A DNA stretch of 32,585 bases from Thermoanaerobaculia bacterium (GCA_945787575.1 CALZKB010000056.1:1-32585), one strand, 5' to 3'. Shown: positions 10,494 through 18,891, counted from the first letter of the stretch. Notes: generated by a model not told the origin, from the sequence alone. Translations and numbers: made by a program.

Positions 10494-11087
10494 TCAGTTG
10501 AGGTCCTGCCCACCGAGCTGTTCGATCGCTTCCGCGATCAGCCGCTCGTGATCTTCGGCCTTGACTTCGCGCTTGAGGACGCGGGAAGCGACGTCGGTGG
10601 CGAGCGCGGCGCTGGTCTTGTAAAGGTCGCGGATCGCGGTCACCTTGGCGATCTCGATCTCGCGCTTGGCGCGTTCGATCATCTTGTCAGATTCGTCGCG
10701 CGCCTGCTCCTCGATCGTCGCCTTCACCACCTCGGCGTCGCGCCGACCTTCCTCGACGATCGCGGTCGCTTCAATGCGAGCGTCGTGGAGCTTGTCGGTG
10801 TACTCCGCGAGCGTCGCCTCGGCTTTCTCGCGGTCCTGTTTGGCCTCCGCCAGCGAGTCGCGGATGAAACTCTCACGTTCTTGAAGCACCGAGAGCAGGG
10901 GTCCCCAGGCGAACTTACCGAGCACGAAGACCACCAGCAGGAAGACGAGCAGAGTCCAAACCGCGTTGCCCAGATCTCCCGCGAAGATGTTGCTCTCGCC
11001 CCCGCTCGTAGCGAAGACTGCGGGAGTCGAGATCAGGACGACCCCGAGTGCTGTCGCCAGCGTTTGGATAGTGGTTTTTCCAACCAT
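10494..11087 (-). CDS. atpF: ATP synthase Fo b subunit, leader-like N-terminus
   Basis: This encodes 197 residues from the ATG giving MVGKTTIQ. An in-frame start 13 codons upstream would add an arginine-rich extension and is less likely. The protein has a hydrophobic leader-like segment (about 8-27, ending VFATSGG), then the true transmembrane helix (39-62, NAVWTLLVFLLVVFVLGKFAW). The hallmark FAWGPLLSVLQERESFIRDSLAEA and a long charged coiled coil to about 170 follow. This is the peripheral stator stalk. An extra leader before the membrane helix is not present in E. coli AtpF. Confidence 0.95.
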   Translation of the reverse strand: MVGKTTIQTLATALGVVLISTPAVFATSGGESNIFAGDLGNAVWTLLVFLLVVFVLGKFAWGPLLSVLQERESFIRDSLAEAKQDREKAEATLAEYTDKLHDARIEATAIVEEGRRDAEVVKATIEEQARDESDKMIERAKREIEIAKVTAIRDLYKTSAALATDVASRVLKREVKAEDHERLIAEAIEQLGGQDLN

Positions 11088-11159
11088 GGTTTCAATCCAT
11101 CGACGGCGTCGAGCCGTCCGAATCAACGGCGGCCGGGTCGAGCCCGGCCGCCTGGTGCA

Positions 11160-11564
<405 letters not shown>

Positions 11565-11612
11565 TTACGGCCCGCGTGCCCCGCGCATGTCCGGGCATGG
11601 CGAAGATCTGTC

Positions 11613-12461
11613 TTAGGGATGAGCCTCCTGCTGCGAGTCGCCGTGATCGTGATGAAAAACGATCGACTGGGCGATGAACATGATCGTCAGGAAGGTGAAG
11701 ATGAACGCCTGGATGAAGGCCACCAGAATCTCCAGAAAGGTGATGGCGATCGCTCCGGCGACGGCCGGGATGGCGATGAGAAAGCCCATGGTGGCGCTCG
11801 CCGCCCCGGCGCTGAGAATGAAGCCGATCAGCACCGCCAGCAGGATGTGGCCGGCCAGCATGTTGGCAAACAGACGCACCGTCAACGCGAACGTCTTGGC
11901 AATGAAGCCGATCAGCTCGAGCGGCACCAACAGCGGGGCCAGCCACAGCGGGCCCGGGCAGAGGTGCCCGATGAACTCCTTGGGTGCCAGGCGCAGACCG
12001 TTGACCACCATCATCAACAGGGTCAGGACCGCGAGCGTGCCGGTGGTCCAGATGTTGGCGGTGGCGGTGCCGCCGATGTGGAACTTGCTGAGCAGGGGAC
12101 TCACCGCGTTGATCGGAACCAGGCCGAGCAGATTGAGAGTCAGGATGAAAAAGAAGACCGTCCAGACATACTTGATGAAACGGTCGGTGTACTCACCCAG
12201 ATTGGGGCGGGCGAGCTCGTCGCGGAAGTAGGTACAGATGGCCTCGATCCCGTTCGCCGGACCGCTGGGCACCAGCCTCTCGATGCCCTCTCCGCGGCGA
12301 CGTCTCAGCGCCCTCGGCACGAACAGCATGAGGAGGATCCCGGCCAGCCAGATCATCGAGATCTGGTCGGACCAGAGCGTGTACTCGTGGCCGGCGATCT
12401 CGACGGTGCCATTCGTGTGCTGAATGACGTGCGAGAGCGGACTGGAGGTTTCAGCTGCCAT
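11613..12461 (-). CDS. atpB: ATP synthase Fo a subunit
   Basis: This encodes 282 residues forming the membrane half-channels for ion passage. Seen directly: the LTLNLLGLVPIN helix (107-117), the essential arginine R196 in FALTVRLFANMLAGH, and the final helices with FLEILVAFIQAFIFTFL and a histidine-rich tail. A long N-terminal segment with IEAICTYFRDELARPNLGEY matches the family. Its start overlaps the end of the preceding atpI-like gene by 11 bases, supporting translational coupling. Confidence 0.96.
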   Translation of the reverse strand: MAAETSSPLSHVIQHTNGTVEIAGHEYTLWSDQISMIWLAGILLMLFVPRALRRRRGEGIERLVPSGPANGIEAICTYFRDELARPNLGEYTDRFIKYVWTVFFFILTLNLLGLVPINAVSPLLSKFHIGGTATANIWTTGTLAVLTLLMMVVNGLRLAPKEFIGHLCPGPLWLAPLLVPLELIGFIAKTFALTVRLFANMLAGHILLAVLIGFILSAGAASATMGFLIAIPAVAGAIAITFLEILVAFIQAFIFTFLTIMFIAQSIVFHHDHGDSQQEAHP

Positions 12462-12849
12462 GACCGGGTCTGTCGTGCGTCGATTTGAGAATGCGGTGGG
12501 AGAGGAGCACGTCGATCGGCAGGAACGCGAGATAGCTGATTGCGACCCAGAGCAAGAACGGCACTGTCTGGTACCTGCCGCGCAGCACGACCACTACGGC
12601 CAGAGCCGCAACGGTCGCCATTCGGAGCAAGATCGCCGCCAGGTGCGGCGTCATCGCCAGGGTCGGCTTTGTCGTCCTTGCTTGCGAGCGAAAGACCGGC
12701 ACGGCACCGACGAGAGAGGCCATCAGGCTCACCCCGCATCCGGCCAACATCGCTCGAATCGCCGCCGTTCCTCCCAAGGTCCGTGTGGGTAACCACCCTA
12801 GCAGCGCCAGCACGCCGCCCGCCAAGATCAATAGTGTGGAGAACCGCAC
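12451..12849 (-). CDS. AtpI-like small membrane protein
   Basis: This encodes 132 residues with four hydrophobic segments (about 5-20, 31-51, 70-88, 94-116), a composition typical of the AtpI / ATP-synthase I-chain family, which assists c-ring assembly. The sequence is poorly conserved, so the assignment rests on its place between atpZ and atpB and on its topology. It starts at a GTG 20 bases after the atpZ stop and overlaps atpB by 11 bases. It could instead be an unrelated operon membrane protein. Confidence 0.7.
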   Translation of the reverse strand: MRFSTLLILAGGVLALLGWLPTRTLGGTAAIRAMLAGCGVSLMASLVGAVPVFRSQARTTKPTLAMTPHLAAILLRMATVAALAVVVVLRGRYQTVPFLLWVAISYLAFLPIDVLLSHRILKSTHDRPGHGS

Positions 12850-12869
12850 GTAGAGCGAGGCGGCACCTA

Positions 12870-13184
12870 TCAGTTCTCCTGGTTTCTGTTCTTCGCGTCA
12901 GCCTGACGGCTCGCGATCCAACTCTGACGAACCAGATTATACATACCGCCCACGATTCCGAGAACGGCCCCGATCGCCAGGCCGAGGAGCGCCCTGTCCT
13001 TGAGCCCGCCGAGCCAGTACCCGAACAAGCCCATGCCCAGAACGGCCGCCGCGAGCTCGAACCCCTTGCTGGAGTAGCGCATCCAGTACATCGGAGCGTC
13101 GCGCAGGTCACGCCGCCCCCCCGCCTTCCTGCCCTTGGAACCCTTGCCCCCGGGCGGCTCTCGCTCGTCGGTCGAACCGGCCAA
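12870..13184 (-). CDS. atpZ: AtpZ/AtpI-family Fo accessory protein
   Basis: The recognisable part is MRYSSKGFELAAAVLGMGLFGYWLGGLKD ... GLAIGAVLGIVGGMYNLVR: two transmembrane hairpin helices with the AtpZ family pattern. AtpZ partners AtpI, possibly as an ion transporter or assembly factor. The start is uncertain. An ATG at 13295 would overlap the upstream gene by over 100 bases. A TTG at 13184, two bases after that gene's stop, gives 104 residues with a basic N-terminus and is preferred. An ATG at 13091 would give 73 residues. No candidate has a strong ribosome site, so coupling to the upstream gene is likely. Confidence 0.85.
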   Translation of the reverse strand: MAGSTDEREPPGGKGSKGRKAGGRRDLRDAPMYWMRYSSKGFELAAAVLGMGLFGYWLGGLKDRALLGLAIGAVLGIVGGMYNLVRQSWIASRQADAKNRNQEN

Positions 13185-13186
13185 GG

Positions 13187-13636
13187 CTACGTCGGATACT
13201 CGATCCGAATCCAGGTTCCCGGGGTCCCCTCCCGGTAGGTCACCCAGATCGAGCGCCCGCCGCGCTCGAACGAGCCGTCTTCGCGCGGACGCCAACCGGC
13301 GGACTCGAGCTGGCTCGTGTAGCGTCTTTCGACGACTCCGGGCTGCGCCGGGATCGACAACTCGATGAACCTGCGATCGGGGTTCGCCGGTCCGTAGTTG
13401 ATGACGCTCGAGGAGGCATAGAGCGGCAGGTCGCGCGGGAAGTCACTCGGCAGCCGAACCCCCGTGTTGTCCTCGGTGGGCAGCGCTTGGAGATCGTATT
13501 CAGTGGTGAGGCCGGCGTCGATTCTCTCTCCGACGACTTCGGTCTCGAGCGGCTCGAGGCCGCTCTCGCCGGCCTCGCGTCGGCAACCGAGGAGAACCAG
13601 GGCCACGGCCCCGAGCAGTGCGGGTGTCCGTCTCAT
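13187..13636 (-). CDS. Putative lipoprotein, unknown function
   Basis: This encodes 149 residues with a short basic N-terminus, a hydrophobic segment and a lipobox LLGC (Cys18), so it is probably a lipid-anchored periplasmic protein. The body includes LPSDFPRDLPLYASSSVINYG, followed by a region with ERRYTSQLESAGWRP that reads like a compact alpha/beta domain of the kind that follows a 'P-x-YPGA' motif in other uncharacterised proteins. No enzymatic motif is seen. It is the first gene before atpZ on the same strand and may share the ATP synthase transcript. No ribosome site is visible before its ATG. Confidence 0.75.
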   Translation of the reverse strand: MRRTPALLGAVALVLLGCRREAGESGLEPLETEVVGERIDAGLTTEYDLQALPTEDNTGVRLPSDFPRDLPLYASSSVINYGPANPDRRFIELSIPAQPGVVERRYTSQLESAGWRPREDGSFERGGRSIWVTYREGTPGTWIRIEYPT

Positions 13637-13642
13637 GTGACG

Positions 13643-13651
13643 AATCTAACA
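13643..13651 (-). promoter_or_regulatory. Putative extended -10 at start of lipoprotein/atp operon
   Basis: On the minus strand TG-T-TAGATT ends seven bases before the first base of the lipoprotein ATG (13636). If used, transcription would begin at or very near the start codon, giving a leaderless mRNA, which fits the missing ribosome site. There is no obvious -35. It could drive the whole atp operon. Confidence 0.35.
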
Positions 13652-13664
13652 TGCGGGTACGACC

Positions 13665-14342
13665 CTACAGCCTCCGGGTGAGCGACTCGAGATCGGCGCC
13701 GTGCGGACGATCGATCAGCCCCGCCGCCATCCCGACCGCTTCCGAGCCCTCGACGTCTTCGAACGGTCGGTCACCCAGGTGAAGGACCTCCGCGGGCTCG
13801 AGCTCGAGCACCCTGAGCGCGGTCTGGAAGATCAGCGGATGGGGCTTCTCCACCCCAGTCCCCTGCGAGGTGATCACCGATTCGAAGTACTCGGCGAGAC
13901 CGAGGCGAGCGAGCAGCAGCGGAAGACGCTCGTCCCAGTTCGCGACCACCGCCAGCCGCACCCTCCTACCGCGCAGTCTCGACAGCACGTTCGGAACTTC
14001 CGGATAGACCTCCCAAGCGGCGGCCTGCCCGAAGCGGTCGTAGAGCTCGGCGGCGGCGAACCGACTCGGCCGCCGGCCTCCGAGGTGCTCGCAGAGCCGA
14101 TCGAGAAAGCGGCGCCACCAGCCGCGTGCCCCCTCCGGATGGGAACCGAACCGATCTTCGTGCACCGAGGTTGCGCAGTCGAACTCTTTCCACACCGTGT
14201 CGACGAGCCGGCGAGCCTGCGCCGCGTCGACGGTGTGACCGTGGCGGGTCAGCACTTCGGCGTAGAGCTCGCCGAGCCGGGGGCAGTGAATCAAGCTGCC
14301 GGTGGCATCCAAAGTCACGGCTTGGTAGCGGCTCTCGCCCAT
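13665..14342 (-). CDS. HAD-superfamily hydrolase (REG-2/HDHD3-like)
   Basis: This encodes 225 residues with the haloacid-dehalogenase fold. Motif I is VTLDATGSLI with nucleophile Asp12; the second Asp of the usual DxD is Thr, as in REG-2/HDHD3-type members. Motif II is VVANWDER, motif III lysine lies in GVEKPHPLIF, and motif IV is HLGDRPFEDVEGSEAVGM. A helical cap (about residues 20-105) sits between motifs I and II, as in subfamily IA. The substrate is unknown; absence of the second Asp often goes with altered or lost phosphatase activity. It starts 24 bases after the small ORF upstream. Confidence 0.85.
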   Translation of the reverse strand: MGESRYQAVTLDATGSLIHCPRLGELYAEVLTRHGHTVDAAQARRLVDTVWKEFDCATSVHEDRFGSHPEGARGWWRRFLDRLCEHLGGRRPSRFAAAELYDRFGQAAAWEVYPEVPNVLSRLRGRRVRLAVVANWDERLPLLLARLGLAEYFESVITSQGTGVEKPHPLIFQTALRVLELEPAEVLHLGDRPFEDVEGSEAVGMAAGLIDRPHGADLESLTRRL

Positions 14343-14366
14343 CGCTTGGCTCTCGCAGGGGCTGTG

Positions 14367-14708
14367 CTAGCGTCTCGACGAGTGACCAAGGACGACCAGC
14401 GGATTGTCGCCGCCTGCGCCGCGGTGTCGGCGTGGCTGGGTCTGCTGCTGATCGGCTGGACCCAGCACGGTGCCGTCCACCTCCTTCTCCTCCTCGGCCT
14501 CGTCGCCGTTCCCTGGCGCCGACTCTAGCCGGCCGTCAGGGTTCAATGGCCGCGGCCGCCAGGCGGCGAGATTCTGGACCGCGCGCACCGCCAGGAACGC
14601 CAGGGCACCCAACGCGAGGGCGACGAGGCCGGCTAGCGACCACGGAAATCCACGCCAGTAATGGAAGATCGGCGCCGCGACCGCCGCCGTGGTCACTCCC
14701 GCCACCAC
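14367..14708 (-). CDS. Small membrane ORF, hypothetical
   Basis: This minus-strand frame, from GTG at 14708 (113 residues), has two hydrophobic stretches (AGVTTAAVAAPIF and LAGLVALALGALAFLAVRAV) followed by a glutamate-rich, hydrophilic tail. Third positions are G/C-rich in the first half. It fits between the FAH gene and the HAD gene with short spacers, so an operon order is plausible. The tail is low-complexity and overlaps a competing plus-strand ORF, so the C-terminal half is doubtful. Confidence 0.45.
   Translation of the reverse strand: MVAGVTTAAVAAPIFHYWRGFPWSLAGLVALALGALAFLAVRAVQNLAAWRPRPLNPDGRLESAPGNGDEAEEEKEVDGTVLGPADQQQTQPRRHRGAGGDNPLVVLGHSSRR
14382..14528 (+). CDS. Competing antisense small ORF, hypothetical
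   Basis: This would encode 48 residues from a GTG: a charged start (TKDDQR), then a transmembrane-like stretch (AACAAVSAWLGLLLIGW) and a leucine-rich second helix, ending WRRL. About 90 percent of codons end in G or C, which favours real coding. The codon boundaries coincide with those of the minus-strand frame, so the G/C signal cannot separate the two. No ribosome site is seen. Confidence 0.3.
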   Translation: MTKDDQRIVAACAAVSAWLGLLLIGWTQHGAVHLLLLLGLVAVPWRRL

Positions 14709-14719
14709 CCGCGACCGGA

Positions 14720-15493
14720 TCAGAGGACCGCCTCCTCGACTCGGTTGGCGAGGGTACCGACCGACGACACCTCCACTTCGAGCGCTTGTCCGGCGACGAG
14801 CTCCCCGACGCCGGACGGAGTGCCGGTCAGCACCACGTCGCCCGCCTCGAGCGTCATCATCCGCGAGATGTAGACCAGCTGGTCGACGAGCCCCCATGTC
14901 ATCTCACGGACGTGACCGCGCTGACGCAGCTCACCGTCGATGCGGGTCACGACTTCCAGATCGTCGAGATCCGGCTCCACCTGGATCGCCGGACCGAGCG
15001 GGCAGAAGGTATCGAACGACTTGCCGCGGGCGAAGGTGGCATCCTTGCGCTGCAGGTCACGCGCCGTGACGTCGCAGGCAGCGGTCACGCCGAGAATGGC
15101 AGCGCGGGCCTTTTCGGCCGTCGCCCGCGTCAGGCGATGCCGAACGACTACCGCGATCTCCCCCTCGTACTCCACCTGCTGGCTCTCCGGGGGCAGGACG
15201 ATCGGCGCCCGCGGCCCGATCACCGCGCTCGGCGCCTTCAGAAAGAGCAGGGGCTCCTCCGGCATCGGATTGCCGAGCTCCGCCGCGTGCTCCCGGTAGT
15301 TGCGGCCGACGCCGACGATCTTGCCGGGGAGCACCGGCGGCAGAAGTCCAGACAGCTCCGCCTCGCGCCCGAGCTCCCACCCACCGGGGCGCACCTCGAA
15401 GGGGTCCGAGTAGAGAATCCGCGGCGGCGCCCCCTCCTCGTCGTCACGAGCGGCGTAGAAGCCCTCGGGGCCGAAGCGATAGAGCAGCATCAC
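14720..15493 (-). CDS. Fumarylacetoacetate hydrolase-family enzyme
   Basis: This encodes 257 residues with the FAH-family C-terminal fold. Visible are GVGRNYREHAAELGN (61-75), the metal-binding glutamates in EYEGEIAVVV (Glu110, Glu112), Asp141 in ACDVTARD, Lys158 in RGKSFDTFCPLGP, and the conserved TGTPSGVG near the end. Family members cleave carbon-carbon bonds or decarboxylate/isomerise beta-keto acids (fumarylpyruvate hydrolase, hydroxyhepta-diene-dioate isomerase, oxaloacetate decarboxylase); the substrate cannot be told from sequence. The start is GTG 15493 or ATG 15490. Confidence 0.88.
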   Translation of the reverse strand: MMLLYRFGPEGFYAARDDEEGAPPRILYSDPFEVRPGGWELGREAELSGLLPPVLPGKIVGVGRNYREHAAELGNPMPEEPLLFLKAPSAVIGPRAPIVLPPESQQVEYEGEIAVVVRHRLTRATAEKARAAILGVTAACDVTARDLQRKDATFARGKSFDTFCPLGPAIQVEPDLDDLEVVTRIDGELRQRGHVREMTWGLVDQLVYISRMMTLEAGDVVLTGTPSGVGELVAGQALEVEVSSVGTLANRVEEAVL

Positions 15494-15497
15494 CCGG

Positions 15498-15503
15498 ATT
15501 GTA
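15498..15503 (-). promoter_or_regulatory. Putative -10 box upstream of FAH gene
   Basis: TACAAT on the minus strand ends eight bases before the ATG at 15490 (five before the GTG at 15493). A start site six to eight bases downstream would fall on the initiation codon, as for the lipoprotein gene. No -35 or ribosome site is obvious. Confidence 0.35.
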
Positions 15504-15588
15504 GAACGGTCGGCCCCCTGGAAGGATCCGCTGGTGACGCTGCCGCCGGCAACGCGAAGCGAACGAGGCTCACGCTACGACCCGCTAG

Positions 15589-15798
15589 CTAGCCGTCGCG
15601 CGGGCTGTCGTCAGCCGCCGAGTGGACGACGTGCAGGCCGACCAGCCGGACGACGAGGACAGCCATGAACAGCTGACCGGCGACCGCCTCCATCCACGCC
15701 AGGGTGCGGGCGACCGGGCTGAGCGCAACGATCTCGCCGTAGCCGAGCGTGGTCAGCGTCACCGGCAAGTGGCGGCCGGGTCTGATGGGGTGAGGCAT
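15589..15798 (-). pseudogene. Ion channel pore fragment (truncated K+ channel)
   Basis: This 69-residue frame matches only the end of a two-transmembrane potassium channel: the selectivity filter region VTLTTLGYGEI (13-23), then SPVARTLAWMEAVAGQLFMAVLVVRLVGLH, the second pore helix. The first transmembrane helix and most of the pore helix are missing; in their place is PHPIRPGRH. Its ATG follows the RND pump stop codon directly (TAGATG). Such a product cannot form a normal channel, so it is best read as the remnant of a gene whose 5' part was lost where the efflux operon now ends. Confidence 0.65.
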
Positions 15799-18700
15799 CT
15801 AGACGCCGGCCGAGTACTCGTAGTCCTTGAACGAAACCCGGAAGAACAGAGAGTAGAGAACGGGCACCACCAACAGCGTCAGCGCGGTCGCGAAGACCAA
15901 GCCGAACATGATCGCCACCGCCATCGGCTGGTACATGACGCCGCCACCCAGGTAGAGCGGAATCAAGCCACCGAGGGTGGTGAAGGTCGTCAGCAGGATC
16001 GGCCGCATCCGGCGCTGCGCTGACTCCACGATTGCGTGCGCCGGGGTGAGGCCGTTCTCGTGGATCTCGATCTCGATCCGGTCGATCAGCACGATCGCGT
16101 TGTTGATGACGATTCCGGCCAGCGACACGATGCCGAGCAGGGTCATGAACCCGAAGTAGGAGCGCATGACCAGCAGACCGACGATCACGCCGATCAGGCC
16201 CAGTGGAATGGTGATCAGGATGATCGCCGGCCGCCGCAGGGAGTTGAACTGCCCTACCAGCAGCATGATGATGATCAGACCGGCGATCGGCAGCTTGGCG
16301 CTGATCGAGGCGTTCGCCTCCTCCGACGCCTCGTCCTCGCCGCCGATCTCGAACGAGTAGCCGAGAGGCCAAGAGGCGGCGTCTCGCTCGAGTAGCGGCA
16401 CCAGGACCTGGTTGACGCCGATCGCGGTATAGCCGGGATCGAGATCGGTCGAGATGGTGACCGTGCGCAGACGGTCGCGGCGGCGGACGTTGGAAGGCTG
16501 CCACGCGATCTCGAGATCGGCGACCTGCTTGAGCGGCACCGAGCGGCCGGTCGACTGGGCGAAGACGTTGAGGCTGTCGAGCTTCTGCAGATCGAGCCGA
16601 TCGGCGCCGACCGACCGCAGGGTGACGGGGATGATCTTGTCGCCCTCGCGGTACTCGGTGGTCGTGATGCCGGAGAGCAGGGTCTGCATCGACAGCGCGA
16701 CGTCCTGGTGGGTCACTCCCGCCCTCTGCGCCCGCGCCTCGTTGATGCGCACGAGAAGCTTCTTGGAGCGCGCGCCCCAGTCGTCGGAGATATTCCGCGG
16801 ACCGTCCACCTCTTGAAGCCGTCGTTTCACCTGGTCGACGAGCTCGAAGACCGTATCCGTATCGCGGCCGGAGATCCTGACCTCGATCGGGTCGCCGGCC
16901 GGTGGACCGAGCGGCAGCGGGTCGATCTGCGCCTTCAGGCCCGGGAAGCCCTTGCAGAACTCGCGCAGCTCGGCGACCGCGGTGTCGATGTACTCCCGCG
17001 ACGAGGCGTTGACGACGAGGATGGCGTACTCGGGGCTCGCCTGCTCCGGCCCGTAGCTGAGAAAGAAGCGTGGAGCGCCCTCGCCGATGAAGGTCGCCCA
17101 GTTGGTGATTCCGTCGCTGCCGGCCGCCACCTCCTCGGCGCTGACCTTCAGGTTCTCAGTGAGGAAGCGCTCGACCTCGACCGCGACCTCCTCGGTCCGT
17201 GCCAGGGGGGTGCCGGTCGGCAGGCGCAGCTCGGCGGTGAGGGTGGCTCGCTCGTTGGGCGGGAAGAAGATGTTGGGCAGAAACTGGAAGAGCTGCATCG
17301 CGCCGAAGAACACGAGGAGCGTCACCGCCACGGCCAGCCACGGCCGGCGCACGGCTCCGATCAAGAGACCGCGGTAGCGCTCGTACCAGATCGAGGTGAA
17401 GCCCTCCTCGGTCTTCGGCTTGATCTTCAGGAACAGCACGCACAGCGCCGGGATGATCGTAATCGCCAACAGCCACGAACAGAGCAAGGTGATCGTCACG
17501 ACCTGAAAGAGCGCCGCGGTGTACTCGCCGACCGCCGACTCCGCCAGGTAGATCGGCAGGAAGGCGGCCGCGGTGGTGAGCGACGAGACCAAGAGCGGGC
17601 CCTTCAGCTCCGAGGCCGCGTCGATCGCCGCCGCCTTGACTGGCTTGCCCTCCGCGGTCGCCACCATGATCGACTCGGACATCACGATCGCGTTGTCGAC
17701 GAGCAGACCGAGGGCGATGATGAGCGATGCCAGCGACATGGTGTTGATGCCGACGTTGAAAAAGGACATCAACAGAAAGCTCATGATGATCGCCATCGGG
17801 ATCAGGCTCGCGACGACGAGCCCGGTGCGCACTCCGAGGCTCACCAGCATGACGAGCATCACGATTCCCACCGCCTGCAGCAGGTTGCCGACGAAATCGT
17901 TGACCTTGGTCTCGACTTCCCCGGCTTGGAACTGGGTGAACTCGAACTCGATGCCGTGCGGGTAGCCTCGTTGGGCGCGCTCGATCGTCGCCGCGACCTC
18001 GTCGCCGAGCGCCAGGATGTTGCCCCCCTCACGAAGCGACACCGCCAGCGCCAGGCCCGGCTCGCCGCTCGCCCGCATCCTCCGGGTCGGAGGATCGACA
18101 TAGCCGCGATAGACGTCGGCGACATCTTCGAGATAGACCAGTTGGCCACCGGGAAGAGGGATGATCGTGCGCTTCAGATCCTCGACCGACTCGAAGTTGC
18201 CCGATGGCTCGAGGACGATCTGCTCCTGATCGGTGCGCACCTCCCCGCCGGGGTTGATGATGTTGCGGCTCGCCAGAATCGAGCGCAGCTGCCCTGGTGA
18301 GAGACCCAGCTCGGCGAGCCGGGCGTTGTTGTACTCGACGAACACCCGTTCGTCCTGGGCGCCGTGAATGTCGACCTTCGCGACCTCGTCGATCAGCAGA
18401 AGATCGTCGCGGACCGCGTCCGCCACGACCTTGAGCTCGGCGTAGGAATAGCCATCGCCGGTCAAGTTGACGACCGTACCGAAGACGTCGCCGAACTCGT
18501 CGTTGACGGTGGGGCCGATCACGCCGTCGGGCAGCTCGCCGCGAGCGCGGTCGACCTTGCGCCGCAAGTCGTCCCAAATCGGTCGCATCTCCGTGTAGCG
18601 CTCCCGGATGTCGACCATCACCAATGACACGCCGTTTTTCGACTGGCTCGTGATGTGGTCGACCTGCGGCATCTCCTGGATCGCTTTCTCCAGCTTGTCG

Positions 18701-18891
18701 GTGACCAACTGCTCGACCCGATCGGGGCTCGCACCCGGGAAGTGGGTGATGATCATCGCCGTCCGAATCGTGAACCCCGGGTCCTCGGCGCGCGGCATCC
18801 CGTTGTAGGCGAGAATCCCGCTGAGCATCAAGACCGCCAAGACGACGAAGGTGACGCGGTTCTTCTCGATCGCGATCTGGGTCAGACTCAC
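15799..18891 (-). CDS. RND-family efflux pump, inner-membrane permease
   Basis: This encodes 1030 residues, normal for HAE1-type RND transporters (about 1020-1050), which use the proton gradient to export drugs or other hydrophobic molecules through a TolC channel. Seen directly: the N-terminal helix IEKNRVTFVVLAVLML, a periplasmic PGASPDRVEQLVTDKLE block, helix 4 with the proton-relay aspartate in LGLLVDNAIVMSESI near residue 400, the duplicated second half beginning near RRPWLAVAVTLLVF, and MTLLGIVSLAGIVINNAIVLIDRIE for the second repeat. The start is a GTG overlapping the adaptor stop (GTGA). The substrate is not predictable. Confidence 0.95.
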   Translation of the reverse strand: MSLTQIAIEKNRVTFVVLAVLMLSGILAYNGMPRAEDPGFTIRTAMIITHFPGASPDRVEQLVTDKLEKAIQEMPQVDHITSQSKNGVSLVMVDIRERYTEMRPIWDDLRRKVDRARGELPDGVIGPTVNDEFGDVFGTVVNLTGDGYSYAELKVVADAVRDDLLLIDEVAKVDIHGAQDERVFVEYNNARLAELGLSPGQLRSILASRNIINPGGEVRTDQEQIVLEPSGNFESVEDLKRTIIPLPGGQLVYLEDVADVYRGYVDPPTRRMRASGEPGLALAVSLREGGNILALGDEVAATIERAQRGYPHGIEFEFTQFQAGEVETKVNDFVGNLLQAVGIVMLVMLVSLGVRTGLVVASLIPMAIIMSFLLMSFFNVGINTMSLASLIIALGLLVDNAIVMSESIMVATAEGKPVKAAAIDAASELKGPLLVSSLTTAAAFLPIYLAESAVGEYTAALFQVVTITLLCSWLLAITIIPALCVLFLKIKPKTEEGFTSIWYERYRGLLIGAVRRPWLAVAVTLLVFFGAMQLFQFLPNIFFPPNERATLTAELRLPTGTPLARTEEVAVEVERFLTENLKVSAEEVAAGSDGITNWATFIGEGAPRFFLSYGPEQASPEYAILVVNASSREYIDTAVAELREFCKGFPGLKAQIDPLPLGPPAGDPIEVRISGRDTDTVFELVDQVKRRLQEVDGPRNISDDWGARSKKLLVRINEARAQRAGVTHQDVALSMQTLLSGITTTEYREGDKIIPVTLRSVGADRLDLQKLDSLNVFAQSTGRSVPLKQVADLEIAWQPSNVRRRDRLRTVTISTDLDPGYTAIGVNQVLVPLLERDAASWPLGYSFEIGGEDEASEEANASISAKLPIAGLIIIMLLVGQFNSLRRPAIILITIPLGLIGVIVGLLVMRSYFGFMTLLGIVSLAGIVINNAIVLIDRIEIEIHENGLTPAHAIVESAQRRMRPILLTTFTTLGGLIPLYLGGGVMYQPMAVAIMFGLVFATALTLLVVPVLYSLFFRVSFKDYEYSAGV

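Noticed and set aside
16708-18300. Long plus-strand open frame opposite the RND pump (about 530 codons)
   Set aside because: It is antisense to a conserved pump, made mostly of Arg, Asp, Glu and His, without any recognisable fold.
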